A stretch of DNA of 64,000 nucleotides from CAVRTM01 sp963696105. Lineage in GTDB: Bacteria; Actinomycetota; Actinomycetes; Actinomycetales; Dermatophilaceae. The stretch spans positions 1,240,001-1,304,000 of the forward strand of contig CAVOIP010000005.1 in the NCBI GenBank assembly GCA_963696105.1. The letters are read 5' to 3'. Below the pieces are notes generated by a model. The model ran no database searches, had not been told where the DNA came from, and saw nothing but the letters and a program-made list of their open reading frames with translations. Positions 32,339 through 42,131 of this stretch are shown in pieces (the stretch's first letter is position 1; each line of letters starts with the position of its first letter). A program made the translations under genes and the position numbers.

Positions 32339-33352
32339 ATGATCATCGACTGCGCCCACTACCGCGACGGACGCCGGCAGAGCGACACGCCCATGACCCT
32401 GGACGTCGCGGCGACCACGTGCCGGGAGGAGGGCTTCATCTGGCTGGGCCTGTACGAGCCAAGCGCCGCCGAGCTCGACGAGGTCCGGCAGTGCTTCGGG
32501 CTCCACGAGCTGGCGGTCAAGGACGCGGAGACCTTCCACCTGCGTCCCAAGATCGAGCAGTACGAGCGGGCTGTGGACCTGGTGATCCTGCGCACCGCCC
32601 GCTACGACGACGCGCGGGAGGAGGTCGACTTCGGCGAGATCAGCATCTTCGTGTCCTCCAGCTTCGTCATCACCGTCCGGCAGGGCGTGGCCAGCGAGCT
32701 CCACGGCGCCCGGCAGCGGCTCGAGGAGCACCCCGAGCTGCTGCGGTTGGGCCCGGCGTCGACGCTGTGGGCCATCCTCGACCAGGTCGTCGACGGGTAC
32801 GCGCCGGTGGTGGCCGAGCTCGAGCGGGACATCGAACAGGTGGAGGGCACGGTCTTTGCGGGCGAGGTGGCGCCGACCGAGCGGATCTACTTCCTGCGCC
32901 GTGAGGTCACCAACTTCCACCGCGCGGTCCACCCCCTGCTGGCCGTCCTCGCCGCTGTCGAGCGGACGGCCCGTGACAGCGACCTCCTGCCCTACCTGCG
33001 TGACGTCCGCGACCACCTCCTGCTCGTCAACGAGGAGGTCTCGGCGCAGCGCGACCTGTTGGCCACCATCCTGGAGGCCAACATGGCCGTCATCTCCGTC
33101 GAGCAGACCCGGGTGTCAGTGCGTCAGAGCGCCACCATGGAGCGGCTGACCGTGCTCGCCACGGTGTTCCTGCCGTTGACGTTCGTGACCGGGTTCTTCG
33201 GGCAGAACTTCGGCTGGCTGCTCGGACACATCAGCGGCTTCACCGCCTTTGTGTTCTACGGCATCGGGGGCATGGTGGTCCCCCTGGTCCTGCTCTACCT
33301 CTGGCTGCGGTCCACCCGGCCCCGACCGGAGCACGTCGACGCCGTGCCGTGA
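32339..33352 (+). CDS. corA: CorA-type magnesium/cobalt transporter
   Basis: A 337-residue 2-TM GxN channel. The long cytoplasmic funnel fills residues 1-275 (FIWLGLYEPSAAELDEV, LRPKIEQYERAVDLVIL, EISIFVSSSFVITVRQG). The first membrane helix ends in FVTGFFGQNFGW; the usual selectivity motif is GMN, and here it reads GQN. A second helix follows and the tail is basic. It would form a pentameric channel for Mg2+ or a related ion. GAGGAGG precedes the ATG. Ion choice could be altered by the GQN motif. Confidence 0.92.
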   Translation: MIIDCAHYRDGRRQSDTPMTLDVAATTCREEGFIWLGLYEPSAAELDEVRQCFGLHELAVKDAETFHLRPKIEQYERAVDLVILRTARYDDAREEVDFGEISIFVSSSFVITVRQGVASELHGARQRLEEHPELLRLGPASTLWAILDQVVDGYAPVVAELERDIEQVEGTVFAGEVAPTERIYFLRREVTNFHRAVHPLLAVLAAVERTARDSDLLPYLRDVRDHLLLVNEEVSAQRDLLATILEANMAVISVEQTRVSVRQSATMERLTVLATVFLPLTFVTGFFGQNFGWLLGHISGFTAFVFYGIGGMVVPLVLLYLWLRSTRPRPEHVDAVP

Positions 33353-33361
33353 CGCGCACGC

Positions 33362-33412
33362 TGCGGTCAGGCGCACGGTGCGGTCAGGCGCACGGTGCGG
33401 TCAGGCGCGCGG
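33362..33412. repeat. 17-bp-period direct repeat
   Basis: TGCGGTCAGGCGCACGG begins at 33362, 33379 and 33396 (the last unit varies at the end). The TGCNGTCAG core is shared with the 23447 array. GTCA of the third copy supplies the stop of the leftward small gene. Confidence 0.8.
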
Positions 33413-33559
33413 TCTGGGTCCCTCGTGCGGGTGCCGACGGCGTGAAGTCGCGCGCAGGGGCACCACGCGGTGGGACTCGCGGTGCGCGACCAGCACCACC
33501 GTCGCCAGTGACAGGGCCACCAGGAGGACCAGGGTGACCAGGGCCGCCATCGCCATCAT
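33401..33559 (-). CDS. Putative small membrane protein
   Basis: A 52-residue frame, MMAMAALVTLVLLVALSLAT..., with one strong membrane helix (about 4-24) and a basic tail (HRESHRVVPLRATSRRR). Its ATG overlaps the TGA of a 28-codon upstream frame (ATGA), and that frame has a good ribosome site, so translation could be coupled. Not recognised; conservation unknown. Confidence 0.4.
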   Translation of the reverse strand: MMAMAALVTLVLLVALSLATVVLVAHRESHRVVPLRATSRRRHPHEGPRPRA

Positions 33560-33642
33560 CGCCGCACCGCCGTACGACGCTCGGTCGTGGCTGTGGGCCG
33601 CACCGCGGTGCGACGTACACCAGCGACCACCATGAATCTCAT
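33556..33642 (-). CDS. Putative 28-residue leader peptide
   Basis: MRFMVVAGVRRTAVRPTATT..., preceded by GGGAGGT at ideal spacing. Arg-rich. Stop overlaps the start of the small membrane protein gene. Confidence 0.3.
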   Translation of the reverse strand: MRFMVVAGVRRTAVRPTATTERRTAVRR

Positions 33643-33819
33643 CGGACCTCCCGTGCCTTGGCCCCTGCAGGGGTCCGATACCCGCGCCAGCAGCGCCGCA
33701 ACCGGTGAAGGCCGATCCGACGCCGACCCACGGCCGGATTGGTGTTGACCGGCACCGGAGAATCGGGGCGGGACGCAGCCGCGACCTTGCACCCGGGACA
33801 GGACAGGACACCAGGAGGC

Positions 33820-34350
33820 ATGAGACCGCTGACCGAGGCCACCATCCGTCGTTCCATGGCCAACTGCTCGCGCAGCCAGGTCGCCACCATGACGATGCCG
33901 GCCGGGCTGGCGTCGCTGGACTGGGACGCCCACGACTTCCTCGGCTGGCGTGACCCGAAGGCGCCCCTGCGGGGGTACCTGGTGCAGTGGCGCGACGACG
34001 CCCCACTCGGGCTGATGCTGCGGGCACCGGAGTCGCGCATGTCGCGCTCGCGGGCAGCGATGTGCGCGCTGTGCCACTACGGCCAGTCGGCCGACAACGT
34101 CGCCCTGTTCACGGCCCGGCGGGTGGGACAGCGGGGCCGGGACGGCAACACGGTGGGCACCTACATCTGCGCGGACCTCGCCTGCTCGACCCACCTGCGC
34201 AGCGCGGCGGCGCCGTCGCCGTTCACCTCGCCCTCCGGGGGCCGCGCCCCCGTCGAGCCGACCGCGGAGGTGGAGGAGGCCGTGCGCCGGCGGGTGGCCG
34301 AGCTGGGCGAGCGCCTCGCGGCCTTCACCGACTCGGTGCTGCAGCCCTGA
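33820..34350 (+). CDS. FusB-like EF-G-binding protein (FBP family)
   Basis: A 176-residue protein beginning MRPLTEATIRRSMANCSRSQV, like the N-terminal FBP domain, and containing a C-terminal treble-clef zinc finger: MCALCHYG...GTYICADLACSTHLR. FusB-type proteins bind elongation factor G on the ribosome and can rescue it from fusidic acid; environmental homologues may help recycle stalled ribosomes. The start is set by homology; AGGAGG lies only 1 nt before the ATG, which is unusually close. Confidence 0.8.
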   Translation: MRPLTEATIRRSMANCSRSQVATMTMPAGLASLDWDAHDFLGWRDPKAPLRGYLVQWRDDAPLGLMLRAPESRMSRSRAAMCALCHYGQSADNVALFTARRVGQRGRDGNTVGTYICADLACSTHLRSAAAPSPFTSPSGGRAPVEPTAEVEEAVRRRVAELGERLAAFTDSVLQP

Positions 34351-34403
34351 CGGGGAGGACGGACGCGATCCTGCCCTGTTCCACGTCGCGCGGCGCGGGA
34401 GCA

Positions 34404-34409
34404 TACCCT
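34404..34409 (+). promoter_or_regulatory. -10 box for leaderless lpdA
   Basis: TACCCT, 6 nt before the ATG at 34416; no ribosome site. Confidence 0.5.
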
Positions 34410-34415
34410 GACCGC

Positions 34416-35820
<1,405 letters not shown>

Positions 35821-35822
<2 letters not shown>

Positions 35823-35847
35823 GCCGGCTCAGGGGCTGAGCCGGCTC
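35821..35847. terminator. Bidirectional terminator between lpdA and the uvrA-like gene
   Basis: GAGCCGGCTCAG, loop GGG, CTGAGCCGGCTC; a 12-bp stem starting inside the lpdA stop codon, between convergent genes. Confidence 0.8.
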
Positions 35848-35873
35848 GCTGCCGACGCCGGGCCGCCCGCGCG

Positions 35874-38384
35874 TCACCGCGTGCGGGTGCCGGGGCTGGT
35901 GGGCAGGCGGGCCGACAGGTACGCCGCGGTGCGACTCGTGCGCACCGCGGCGACCTGCTCCGGGGTCCCCTGCGCGACGACGCGGCCGCCCTCGGCACCC
36001 GCGCCGGGACCGAGGTCGACCACGTGGTCGGCCGTGGCCACGACGCCCATGTCGTGCTCGACGACCACGACGGTGTTGCCGGCGTCGACCAGTCCGTGGA
36101 GCTGGGCCATCAGCACCTCCACGTCGGCCGGGTGCAGGCCGGTGGTCGGCTCGTCCAGCAGGTAGAGCGTGTGCCCGCGCCGCGCCCGCTGCAGCTCGCT
36201 GGCCAGCTTGATCCGCTGCGCCTCCCCGCCGGACAGCTCGGTCGCCGGCTGGCCCAGGTGGAGGTAGCCCAGCCCCACGTCCTGCAGCGTCCGCAGGCTG
36301 CGCCCCACCGCGGGGACGTCGGCGAAGAACGCGCTGGCCTCGTCGACGACCATGTCCAGCACGTCGGCGATGCTGCGACCGCGGTAGGTCACCTCGAGGG
36401 TCGCGGGGTCGTAGCGCGCGCCCGCGCAGGTCGGACAGGGCGCGTAGGTGCCCGGCAGGAACAGCAGCTCCACGGCCACGAACCCCTCGCCCTGACAGGT
36501 CTCGCACCGGCCGCCCTTGACGTTGAACGAGAACCGGCCGGCGCCCCAGCCGCGCGCCCGCGCCTCGTCCGTACCGGCGAACAGGGCGCGCACCCCGTCG
36601 AACAGGCCGGTGTACGTCGCCAGGTTGGACCGCGGCGTACGCCCGATCGGCCTCTGGTCCACCTGCACCAGCCGGTCGACCGCCTCCAGCCCGGTCGCCT
36701 CGACGGTCCGGGCGGGCGAGTCGTCGTCGAGACCGGCCGGGTCACCCGTGTCCTCCTCCTCGGCGGAGGCGGCGAGCGGGCGGTGGGTGCCCAGGTGTCG
36801 CGCGACGACGTCGGCGAGCACCTGGCTGACCAGGGTCGACTTGCCCGAGCCGGAGACGCCGGTCACCGCGGTGAGGACCCCGAGCGGGACGTCCACGTCC
36901 AGGCCGCGGACGTTGTGCCGGGTCACGCCGGACAGCCGCAGCCAGCCGGTGGGCTCCCGTCGGGTCGGCGCGCCGGCCCCCTCCTCCCGGTCTGCCGGGA
37001 AGAGGAAGCGCCGGGTCGCCGACTCCTCCACCGAGCGCAGCGCCCCCACCGGACCGCTGTGCAGGACCCGGCCGCCGGCGCTGCCAGCTCCCGGGCCGAC
37101 GTCGACGACCCAGTCGGCGCGTCGTACGACGTCCATGTCGTGCTCGACGACGAACAGGGAGTTGCCGGCGGCCTTGAGGCGGTCCAGGACGGTGACGAGC
37201 GGCTCGGCGTCGGCGGGGTGCAGGCCGGCCGACGGCTCGTCGAGCACGTAGACCACGCCGAACAGTCCCGAGCGCAGGGCGGTCGCCAGGCGCAGCCGCT
37301 GGAGCTCCCCGCCGGACAGCGTCGGCGTCGAGCGGCTCATGGCGAGATAGCCCAGGCCGAGCTCGAGCAGCACCTCGATCCGTGCGACCAGGTCGGCGGT
37401 GATGGTCTCGGCCACCTCCCCGGCCTCCTCGGCGCGGGCCCGGCCCAGCACGTCGGCCAGCTCGCTGAGGGGCAGCCCGGCCAGCACGGGCAGGGGCCGG
37501 CCGGCGAACGTGACGGCCAGCGCCTCGGGCCGCAGACGCGACCCTTCACAGACCGGGCACGGCACCGTCCGCACGAACTGGAGCATCCGCTGGCGCATGG
37601 TCGCGCTGCGGGAGTCCGACAGCGTGTGCAGCACGTGCCGGCGGGCGCTCTGGTACTTGCCCTGGTAGGGGCGCTGGATGCGCCCGGCCTCGCGCTCGGG
37701 GTGGACGGTCACCACCGGCTCCTCGTCGGTGAACAGGATCCAGTCGCGGTCGGCCTGGTCGAGCTCGCGCCACGGCCGGTCGATGTCGTGCCCGAGGGCG
37801 GCGACGATGTCACGCAGGTTCTTGCCCAGCCACGCGCCGGGCCACGAGGCGATCGCCTTCTCGCGGATGCTGAGCGAGGGGTCGGGGACCATCGACTCCT
37901 CGGTGGCCAGGTGCACCCGGCCGAGCCCGTGGCACTCGGGGCAGGCGCCGGCGACGGTGTTGGGGGAGAAGGCGTCGGAGTCCAGCCGCTGCGCGCCGGG
38001 AGGGTAGGTGCCGGCACGGGAGTAGAGCATCCGCAGCGAGTTCGACAGCGTGGTGACCGTGCCGACGGTGGAGCGGGCGCTGCCGGCGCCGCGGCGCTGC
38101 TGCAGGGCCACGGCCGGCGGCAGCCCGGTGACCGACTCGACCTTCGGGGCGCCGACCTGCTGGATCAGGCGACGGGCGTACGGCGCGACCGACTCCAGGT
38201 AGCGGCGCTGCGCCTCGGCGTACAGCGTCCCGAACGCCAGTGAGGACTTCCCGGAGCCGGAGACACCGGTGAAGACGGTGAACGCGTTGCGGGGGACGTC
38301 GACGTCGACCGAGCGCAGGTTGTGGACCTGTGCCCCGCGGACCCGGACGAACCCGTCGAGGTGGGGTTCGGGCAGGTCGGTCAC
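35874..38384 (-). CDS. UvrA-like ATPase (UvrA2 / class III paralogue)
   Basis: An 836-residue UvrA-type protein with two ABC cassettes: FTGVSGSGKSSLAFGTLYAEAQRRYLES near the start, LSGGELQRLRLAT, VYVLDEPSAGLHP; then VTGVSGSGKSTL, LSGGEAQRIKLASEL, YLLDEPTTGLHP. Zinc-type CPECHGLGRVH, CPVCEGSRL and CETCQGEGF...CPTCAGARY are present. It is about 100 residues shorter than UvrA and seems to lack the UvrB-binding region. Such paralogues are linked to tolerance of DNA-binding drugs. The GTG start follows AGGAGG by 10 nt. Confidence 0.88.
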   Translation of the reverse strand: MTDLPEPHLDGFVRVRGAQVHNLRSVDVDVPRNAFTVFTGVSGSGKSSLAFGTLYAEAQRRYLESVAPYARRLIQQVGAPKVESVTGLPPAVALQQRRGAGSARSTVGTVTTLSNSLRMLYSRAGTYPPGAQRLDSDAFSPNTVAGACPECHGLGRVHLATEESMVPDPSLSIREKAIASWPGAWLGKNLRDIVAALGHDIDRPWRELDQADRDWILFTDEEPVVTVHPEREAGRIQRPYQGKYQSARRHVLHTLSDSRSATMRQRMLQFVRTVPCPVCEGSRLRPEALAVTFAGRPLPVLAGLPLSELADVLGRARAEEAGEVAETITADLVARIEVLLELGLGYLAMSRSTPTLSGGELQRLRLATALRSGLFGVVYVLDEPSAGLHPADAEPLVTVLDRLKAAGNSLFVVEHDMDVVRRADWVVDVGPGAGSAGGRVLHSGPVGALRSVEESATRRFLFPADREEGAGAPTRREPTGWLRLSGVTRHNVRGLDVDVPLGVLTAVTGVSGSGKSTLVSQVLADVVARHLGTHRPLAASAEEEDTGDPAGLDDDSPARTVEATGLEAVDRLVQVDQRPIGRTPRSNLATYTGLFDGVRALFAGTDEARARGWGAGRFSFNVKGGRCETCQGEGFVAVELLFLPGTYAPCPTCAGARYDPATLEVTYRGRSIADVLDMVVDEASAFFADVPAVGRSLRTLQDVGLGYLHLGQPATELSGGEAQRIKLASELQRARRGHTLYLLDEPTTGLHPADVEVLMAQLHGLVDAGNTVVVVEHDMGVVATADHVVDLGPGAGAEGGRVVAQGTPEQVAAVRTSRTAAYLSARLPTSPGTRTR

Positions 38385-38536
38385 AGGGGGTCGCCTCCTG
38401 GCGTCGCGGGATCGCGGTCAAGGCTAACCTCGACACCGGACGGCCACGGTGCCGGCGACGTCCGGGCGCTTCCGGTCCGGGGGTGGCAGGGTGAGCGGGG
38501 AGCCCACACCGGTTCCGCATCGACGATGGAGGTCCG

Positions 38537-39052
38537 ATGGACGTCAAGGCCCTGCGCGCGGCACAGGCGCCGCTCAAGGCGCGCTACAGCGAGGACCCGT
38601 CGGCCGCACTCACGCCGCTGCACGCCACGGCGACCTTCGAGGGCGACGGCGTGACCACCACGGTGCAAGGTTGGGCCGGCCCCGTCCGCGCGGGGCTGCA
38701 CGCCGCGACCGGTGGCGACGGCACTGACGCGTGCTCCGGCGACATGCTGCTGGACGCCCTCCTCGCCTGCGCGGGCGTGACGCTGCGCAGCGTGGCCACG
38801 GCGATGAGGCTCGAGATCCGGTCCGCCGCCCTGCGTGCGGACGGGGCGTTCGACGCCCGCGGCACCCTCGGGCTGGACCGCGAGGTGCCGGTCGGCGTGC
38901 GCGACGTGGTCGTGACCGCCGAGCTCGACACCGACGCCGACGACGCAGCCCTCCAGCGGCTCGCCGCCCTGACCGAGCGCTACTGCGTCGTGGGGCAGAG
39001 CCTGCGGACGCCTCCGCAGATGGTGGTCCGCCGCATCCCTGCGGCCGGCTGA
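38537..39052 (+). CDS. OsmC family protein
   Basis: A 171-residue OsmC/Ohr-fold protein: the region GGDGTDACSGDMLLDALLACAGVTLRSVA carries the central-helix cysteines (CSG and ACAG) expected of peroxide-reducing members, and RYCVVGQSLRTPPQMVV the C-terminal strand. These enzymes reduce organic hydroperoxides; many are uncharacterised. GGAGGT precedes the ATG. It diverges from the uvrA-like gene. Confidence 0.85.
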   Translation: MDVKALRAAQAPLKARYSEDPSAALTPLHATATFEGDGVTTTVQGWAGPVRAGLHAATGGDGTDACSGDMLLDALLACAGVTLRSVATAMRLEIRSAALRADGAFDARGTLGLDREVPVGVRDVVVTAELDTDADDAALQRLAALTERYCVVGQSLRTPPQMVVRRIPAAG

Positions 39053-39068
39053 CCGTGGCGGCCTGAGC

Positions 39069-39635
39069 GTGGCCACCGTCGTGGCGCTGCTGCGCGGCAT
39101 CAACGTCGGCCGCGCCAAGCGCGTGTCGATGGCCGACCTGCGCGAGGTGGTCACCTCGCTCGGCCACACCGACGTGCGGACCGTCCTGCAGAGCGGCAAC
39201 GTGGTCTTCACCGCGGGGCGTGCCGTGGACGGCGGCGGCGCCACCGCCGCAGACGGCGGCGCAGCGGCCGCCCTCGAGCAGGCGCTGCTCGACGCGACGG
39301 GGGTGCAGGCGTCGGTGCTGCTGGTGCCGGCCGACGACCTTGCGGCGATCGCCGCCGCGAACCCGTTGCGGGACATCACGACCGACGCGTCCCGGGGGTT
39401 CGTGACATTCCTGTCCCGGCCGCTGGAGCCGGCGTTGGTGAGCGCACCGGATGAGGTCCTGCTGGCACCCGAGGTGCTGGTCGTCGCGGAACGGGCCGTC
39501 TACCAGTGGTGTCCCGACGGCGTGCTCGCGACGAAGGTGCCACCCGCGTGGTGGAGACGGCTGGACCAGGTGGTCACCACGCGGAACTGGCGTACCGTGC
39601 AGCGGCTCGTCGAGCTGTGCGCACCGGCACCCTGA
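39069..39635 (+). CDS. DUF1697 protein
   Basis: A 188-residue protein with the DUF1697 start VALLRGINVGRAKRVSMADLREVV, then TVLQSGNVVFTA and TTRNWRTVQRLVEL. Function unknown in all members I recall. The GTG start is 16 bp after the osmC stop, so cotranscription is likely. Confidence 0.9.
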   Translation: MATVVALLRGINVGRAKRVSMADLREVVTSLGHTDVRTVLQSGNVVFTAGRAVDGGGATAADGGAAAALEQALLDATGVQASVLLVPADDLAAIAAANPLRDITTDASRGFVTFLSRPLEPALVSAPDEVLLAPEVLVVAERAVYQWCPDGVLATKVPPAWWRRLDQVVTTRNWRTVQRLVELCAPAP

Positions 39636-39650
39636 CCGGCCGCCTGCCGT

Positions 39651-40604
39651 TCAGCCCCATGGTGCTCGCCGCCTCAGGTCGGCCGCCCACCGTCGCAGGT
39701 GCTGCCGTGTCCGGGCGGCGCGGCAGCGGCCGTTGAAGATCACCACGTCGTCGAACACGTGTGCGCCCGGACGGTCGGCCACCGCGCGTGCCGCGTCCAT
39801 GACGCGCTCGAGCTGCTCGACGCTCATCGGCAGCGGCGCCTCGTCCGGCTGCCAGGTCGACCCGATCGGGTAGTCCCGTCCCGGTGTCCGGCTCATCTCG
39901 ATGTGGCACCCCATCACCGCCGTCACCTTGCGGGAGCGGGCCAGGGCCACCAGCCGGTCCAGGCTGGCGACGAAGGACGGCATGTCGTCCACGTAGAGCC
40001 GCCCGGGGTAAACCGTGTCGCCGGTGAGGAGGAAGCCGCTCCACGGGTCGAGGACGGCGATCGAGGTGGGGTGGTGGCCGGGGCAGCCGGTGACCTCGAG
40101 CACCCGGCCACCGAGGTCGAGGCGCACGACCTGCTGCGGCCACGTGGTGAAACCGAAGAACGCCTGGACCGACGCCAGGTCGGGCGGCACGACGGTGCTG
40201 TCGGGACGGTCGGCGAACTGCGCGTCGGCGGCGACGTGGTCGCCGTGGGCGTGGGAGTGGGCGACGACGAGCTCGTAGTGCTGGCGCGGGTTTTCGGCCA
40301 GCCAAGCCCGCAGGATGGTGTCGACGGTGGCCCGCAGGGGGAGATCGGCCGGGTCGCCCGTCGCTCCGGTGTCGAGCAGCAGCGCCCGCTCGTTGCCGCA
40401 GAACAGGTAGAGGAACGGCGCCTCGTAGTGGACGCTCTTGCTCTGGCGGAGGATGAACGTGTGCGGGTCGGCGGCGTGTACCTGGATCCGCGGCCCGACG
40501 TCGTCTGCGCGGCGCCTGCTGCCGTGGTGCCATGCCACGTCGAGCGAGACCGGTGTTGACGGACCACTGGTGAAATCGACTGCGCGTTCGGCGGGTTCGG
40601 GCAC
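39651..40604 (-). CDS. Metallo-beta-lactamase-fold hydrolase
   Basis: A 317-residue MBL-fold protein: LLDTGAT, the di-metal motif VVAHSHAHGDHVA (HxHxDH), EVTGCPGHHPTSIAV, LLTGDTVYPGRLY with the bridging Asp, and VMGCHIEMS with a later His. Substrate unknown. The start is uncertain; GTG at 40604 is the best near the conserved region, without a clear ribosome site. Its tail meets the convergent DUF1697 gene 15 bp away. Confidence 0.82.
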   Translation of the reverse strand: MPEPAERAVDFTSGPSTPVSLDVAWHHGSRRRADDVGPRIQVHAADPHTFILRQSKSVHYEAPFLYLFCGNERALLLDTGATGDPADLPLRATVDTILRAWLAENPRQHYELVVAHSHAHGDHVAADAQFADRPDSTVVPPDLASVQAFFGFTTWPQQVVRLDLGGRVLEVTGCPGHHPTSIAVLDPWSGFLLTGDTVYPGRLYVDDMPSFVASLDRLVALARSRKVTAVMGCHIEMSRTPGRDYPIGSTWQPDEAPLPMSVEQLERVMDAARAVADRPGAHVFDDVVIFNGRCRAARTRQHLRRWAADLRRRAPWG

Positions 40605-40677
40605 GTCAGGAACTGGTCTCGAGGTGCAGGCAGGGCAGGTGCCCGGCCGGGCGAGGAGGGCGCGGCACGACGGTGGG

Positions 40678-41043
40678 TCAGTCGTCCTGCGCGGATCGCG
40701 TGCTGAGCACGCAGAACTCGTTGCCCTCGGGGTCGGCGAGGACCACCCAGGTCTCCGAGCCGTCCTGACCGACGTCGGCTCGGGTGGCGCCCAGTGACAC
40801 CAGCCGATCGACCTCGTCGGCCTGGTCGTCGGGGCGGAAGTCGAGGTGCAGCCGGTTCTTTCCCGACTTGCCCTCGCCCACCGGCACGAAGACCAGACCT
40901 GGCACGCGGTCCGGCTCGGGCTGGATCTCGAACTCGTCATCGGCGTCGTTCACGACGTGCCACCCGAGGGTCGTGGCCCACCACCGGCCGAGCCGGGCAG
41001 GGTCCCGAGCATCGACGACGACCTGCTCCCACTCCAATGCCAT
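40678..41043 (-). CDS. VOC/glyoxalase-fold protein
   Basis: A 121-residue vicinal-oxygen-chelate protein: WEQVVVDARDPARLGRWWATTLGW, LVFVPVGEGKSGKNRLHLDFRPDD, VVLADPEGNEFCVLS. Two beta-alpha-beta-beta-beta units; enzyme or antibiotic-binding role cannot be told. Translation probably leaderless (TAGCGT 6 nt before ATG). Confidence 0.9.
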   Translation of the reverse strand: MALEWEQVVVDARDPARLGRWWATTLGWHVVNDADDEFEIQPEPDRVPGLVFVPVGEGKSGKNRLHLDFRPDDQADEVDRLVSLGATRADVGQDGSETWVVLADPEGNEFCVLSTRSAQDD

Positions 41044-41049
41044 GGCCGC

Positions 41050-41055
41050 ACGCTA
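41050..41055 (-). promoter_or_regulatory. -10 box for leaderless VOC gene
   Basis: TAGCGT on the minus strand, 6 nt before the ATG. Confidence 0.45.
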
Positions 41056-41234
41056 CCGCGCGGCACCGCTGCGGTGCAGTCGTTCCACCCTGCACCAACG
41101 GGCCCGTGGCGGGCCCGGAACGTGTGTCGTCGCTGACGAGTGCCGTAGGTGGGCCTTGTGGTCCACCAGCCGCGCGGCTAGCGTCCAAGGACGGAGCGCG
41201 GTGCTGCGCAACACGGGTGCCGCTGCGGCAGCGA

Positions 41235-41253
41235 CACGCCAGGCCCTGGCGTG
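41235..41253. promoter_or_regulatory. Operator-like palindrome before the aquaporin gene
   Basis: CACGCCAGG-C-CCTGGCGTG, two perfect 9-bp arms around one base, 23 bp before the ATG. Could be a repressor site or an mRNA hairpin. Confidence 0.4.
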
Positions 41254-41276
41254 GTCGACCGACGTGGGGAAGTGTC

Positions 41277-42041
41277 ATGCACTCAGCACTGTTGCGTCGC
41301 CTTCTGGCGGAGGTCGTCGGCACCGGACTGCTCGTCCTCTTCGGCGCCGGGTCGGTGGTGGCAGCGCTCACGGCCGGCCGGGGCCAGCTGCCGTACGCCG
41401 GTCTCGGGTTCGTCTGTCTCGCTTTCGGCCTTGTCATCGCCGTGGTGATCTACGCGTTCGGCCCGGTCTCCGGTGCGCACCTCAACCCCTCGGTCACGCT
41501 CTCACTGGCCATCACCCGGCGGTTCCCGTGGGCCGAGGTGGGCCCGTACATCGTCGCCCAGCTGGTCGGGGCCTTCGCCGGCGCGCTGCTGATCATCGCC
41601 GCGTTCGGCACCAGCGCGGTCAACCTCGGCCTGGGGTCCACGGCGCTCGCCCCCGGGGTGTCGTACGGGCAGGGCATCGTGGCGGAGGTGATCGGCACCT
41701 TCCTGCTGATGTTCGCCGTGATGGCCCTCGCCGTCGACTCACGCGCGCCGCTGGGATGGGCCGGCCTGATGATCGGCCTGGCCATCGCGACCGCCATCCT
41801 GCTGGTCGGCCCGGTGACGGGCGGGGCCCTCAACCCGGCCCGCGCCTTCGGCCCCTACCTGGCGCTGTCGGTCTTCGGCGGCACGGTGAGCTGGAGCCAG
41901 TACCCGGTCTTCGTGATCGGGCCCATCATCGGCGCCGTCTGCGCCGCGCTGCTCTACGACTTCATCGCCGAGACGCGCGCGGCCGAGGCCGCCGCCGCCA
42001 CGGAGGAGGCCTACACGCCCAACCCCGGGGAGGCCGCGTGA
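41277..42041 (+). CDS. Aquaporin / glycerol facilitator (MIP family)
   Basis: A 254-residue six-helix channel. The two half-helix motifs are SGAHLNPSVT (NPS in place of the usual NPA) and GGALNPARAFGP (NPA). LLAEVVGTGLLVLFGAGS is typical of helix 1. Short acidic C-terminal tail. It may pass water, glycerol or other small neutral solutes. It lies 90 bp before formaldehyde dehydrogenase in the same direction, so cotranscription is possible. Confidence 0.92.
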   Translation: MHSALLRRLLAEVVGTGLLVLFGAGSVVAALTAGRGQLPYAGLGFVCLAFGLVIAVVIYAFGPVSGAHLNPSVTLSLAITRRFPWAEVGPYIVAQLVGAFAGALLIIAAFGTSAVNLGLGSTALAPGVSYGQGIVAEVIGTFLLMFAVMALAVDSRAPLGWAGLMIGLAIATAILLVGPVTGGALNPARAFGPYLALSVFGGTVSWSQYPVFVIGPIIGAVCAALLYDFIAETRAAEAAAATEEAYTPNPGEAA

Positions 42042-42131
42042 CCTCGCCCGGCCTGCACCTGCCGGCTGCCGAACGCAGCCGGACCGAGAAGGAGAGCCGC
42101 TCCTCAGCGACGAGGACGGAGAGGGAGAGCC

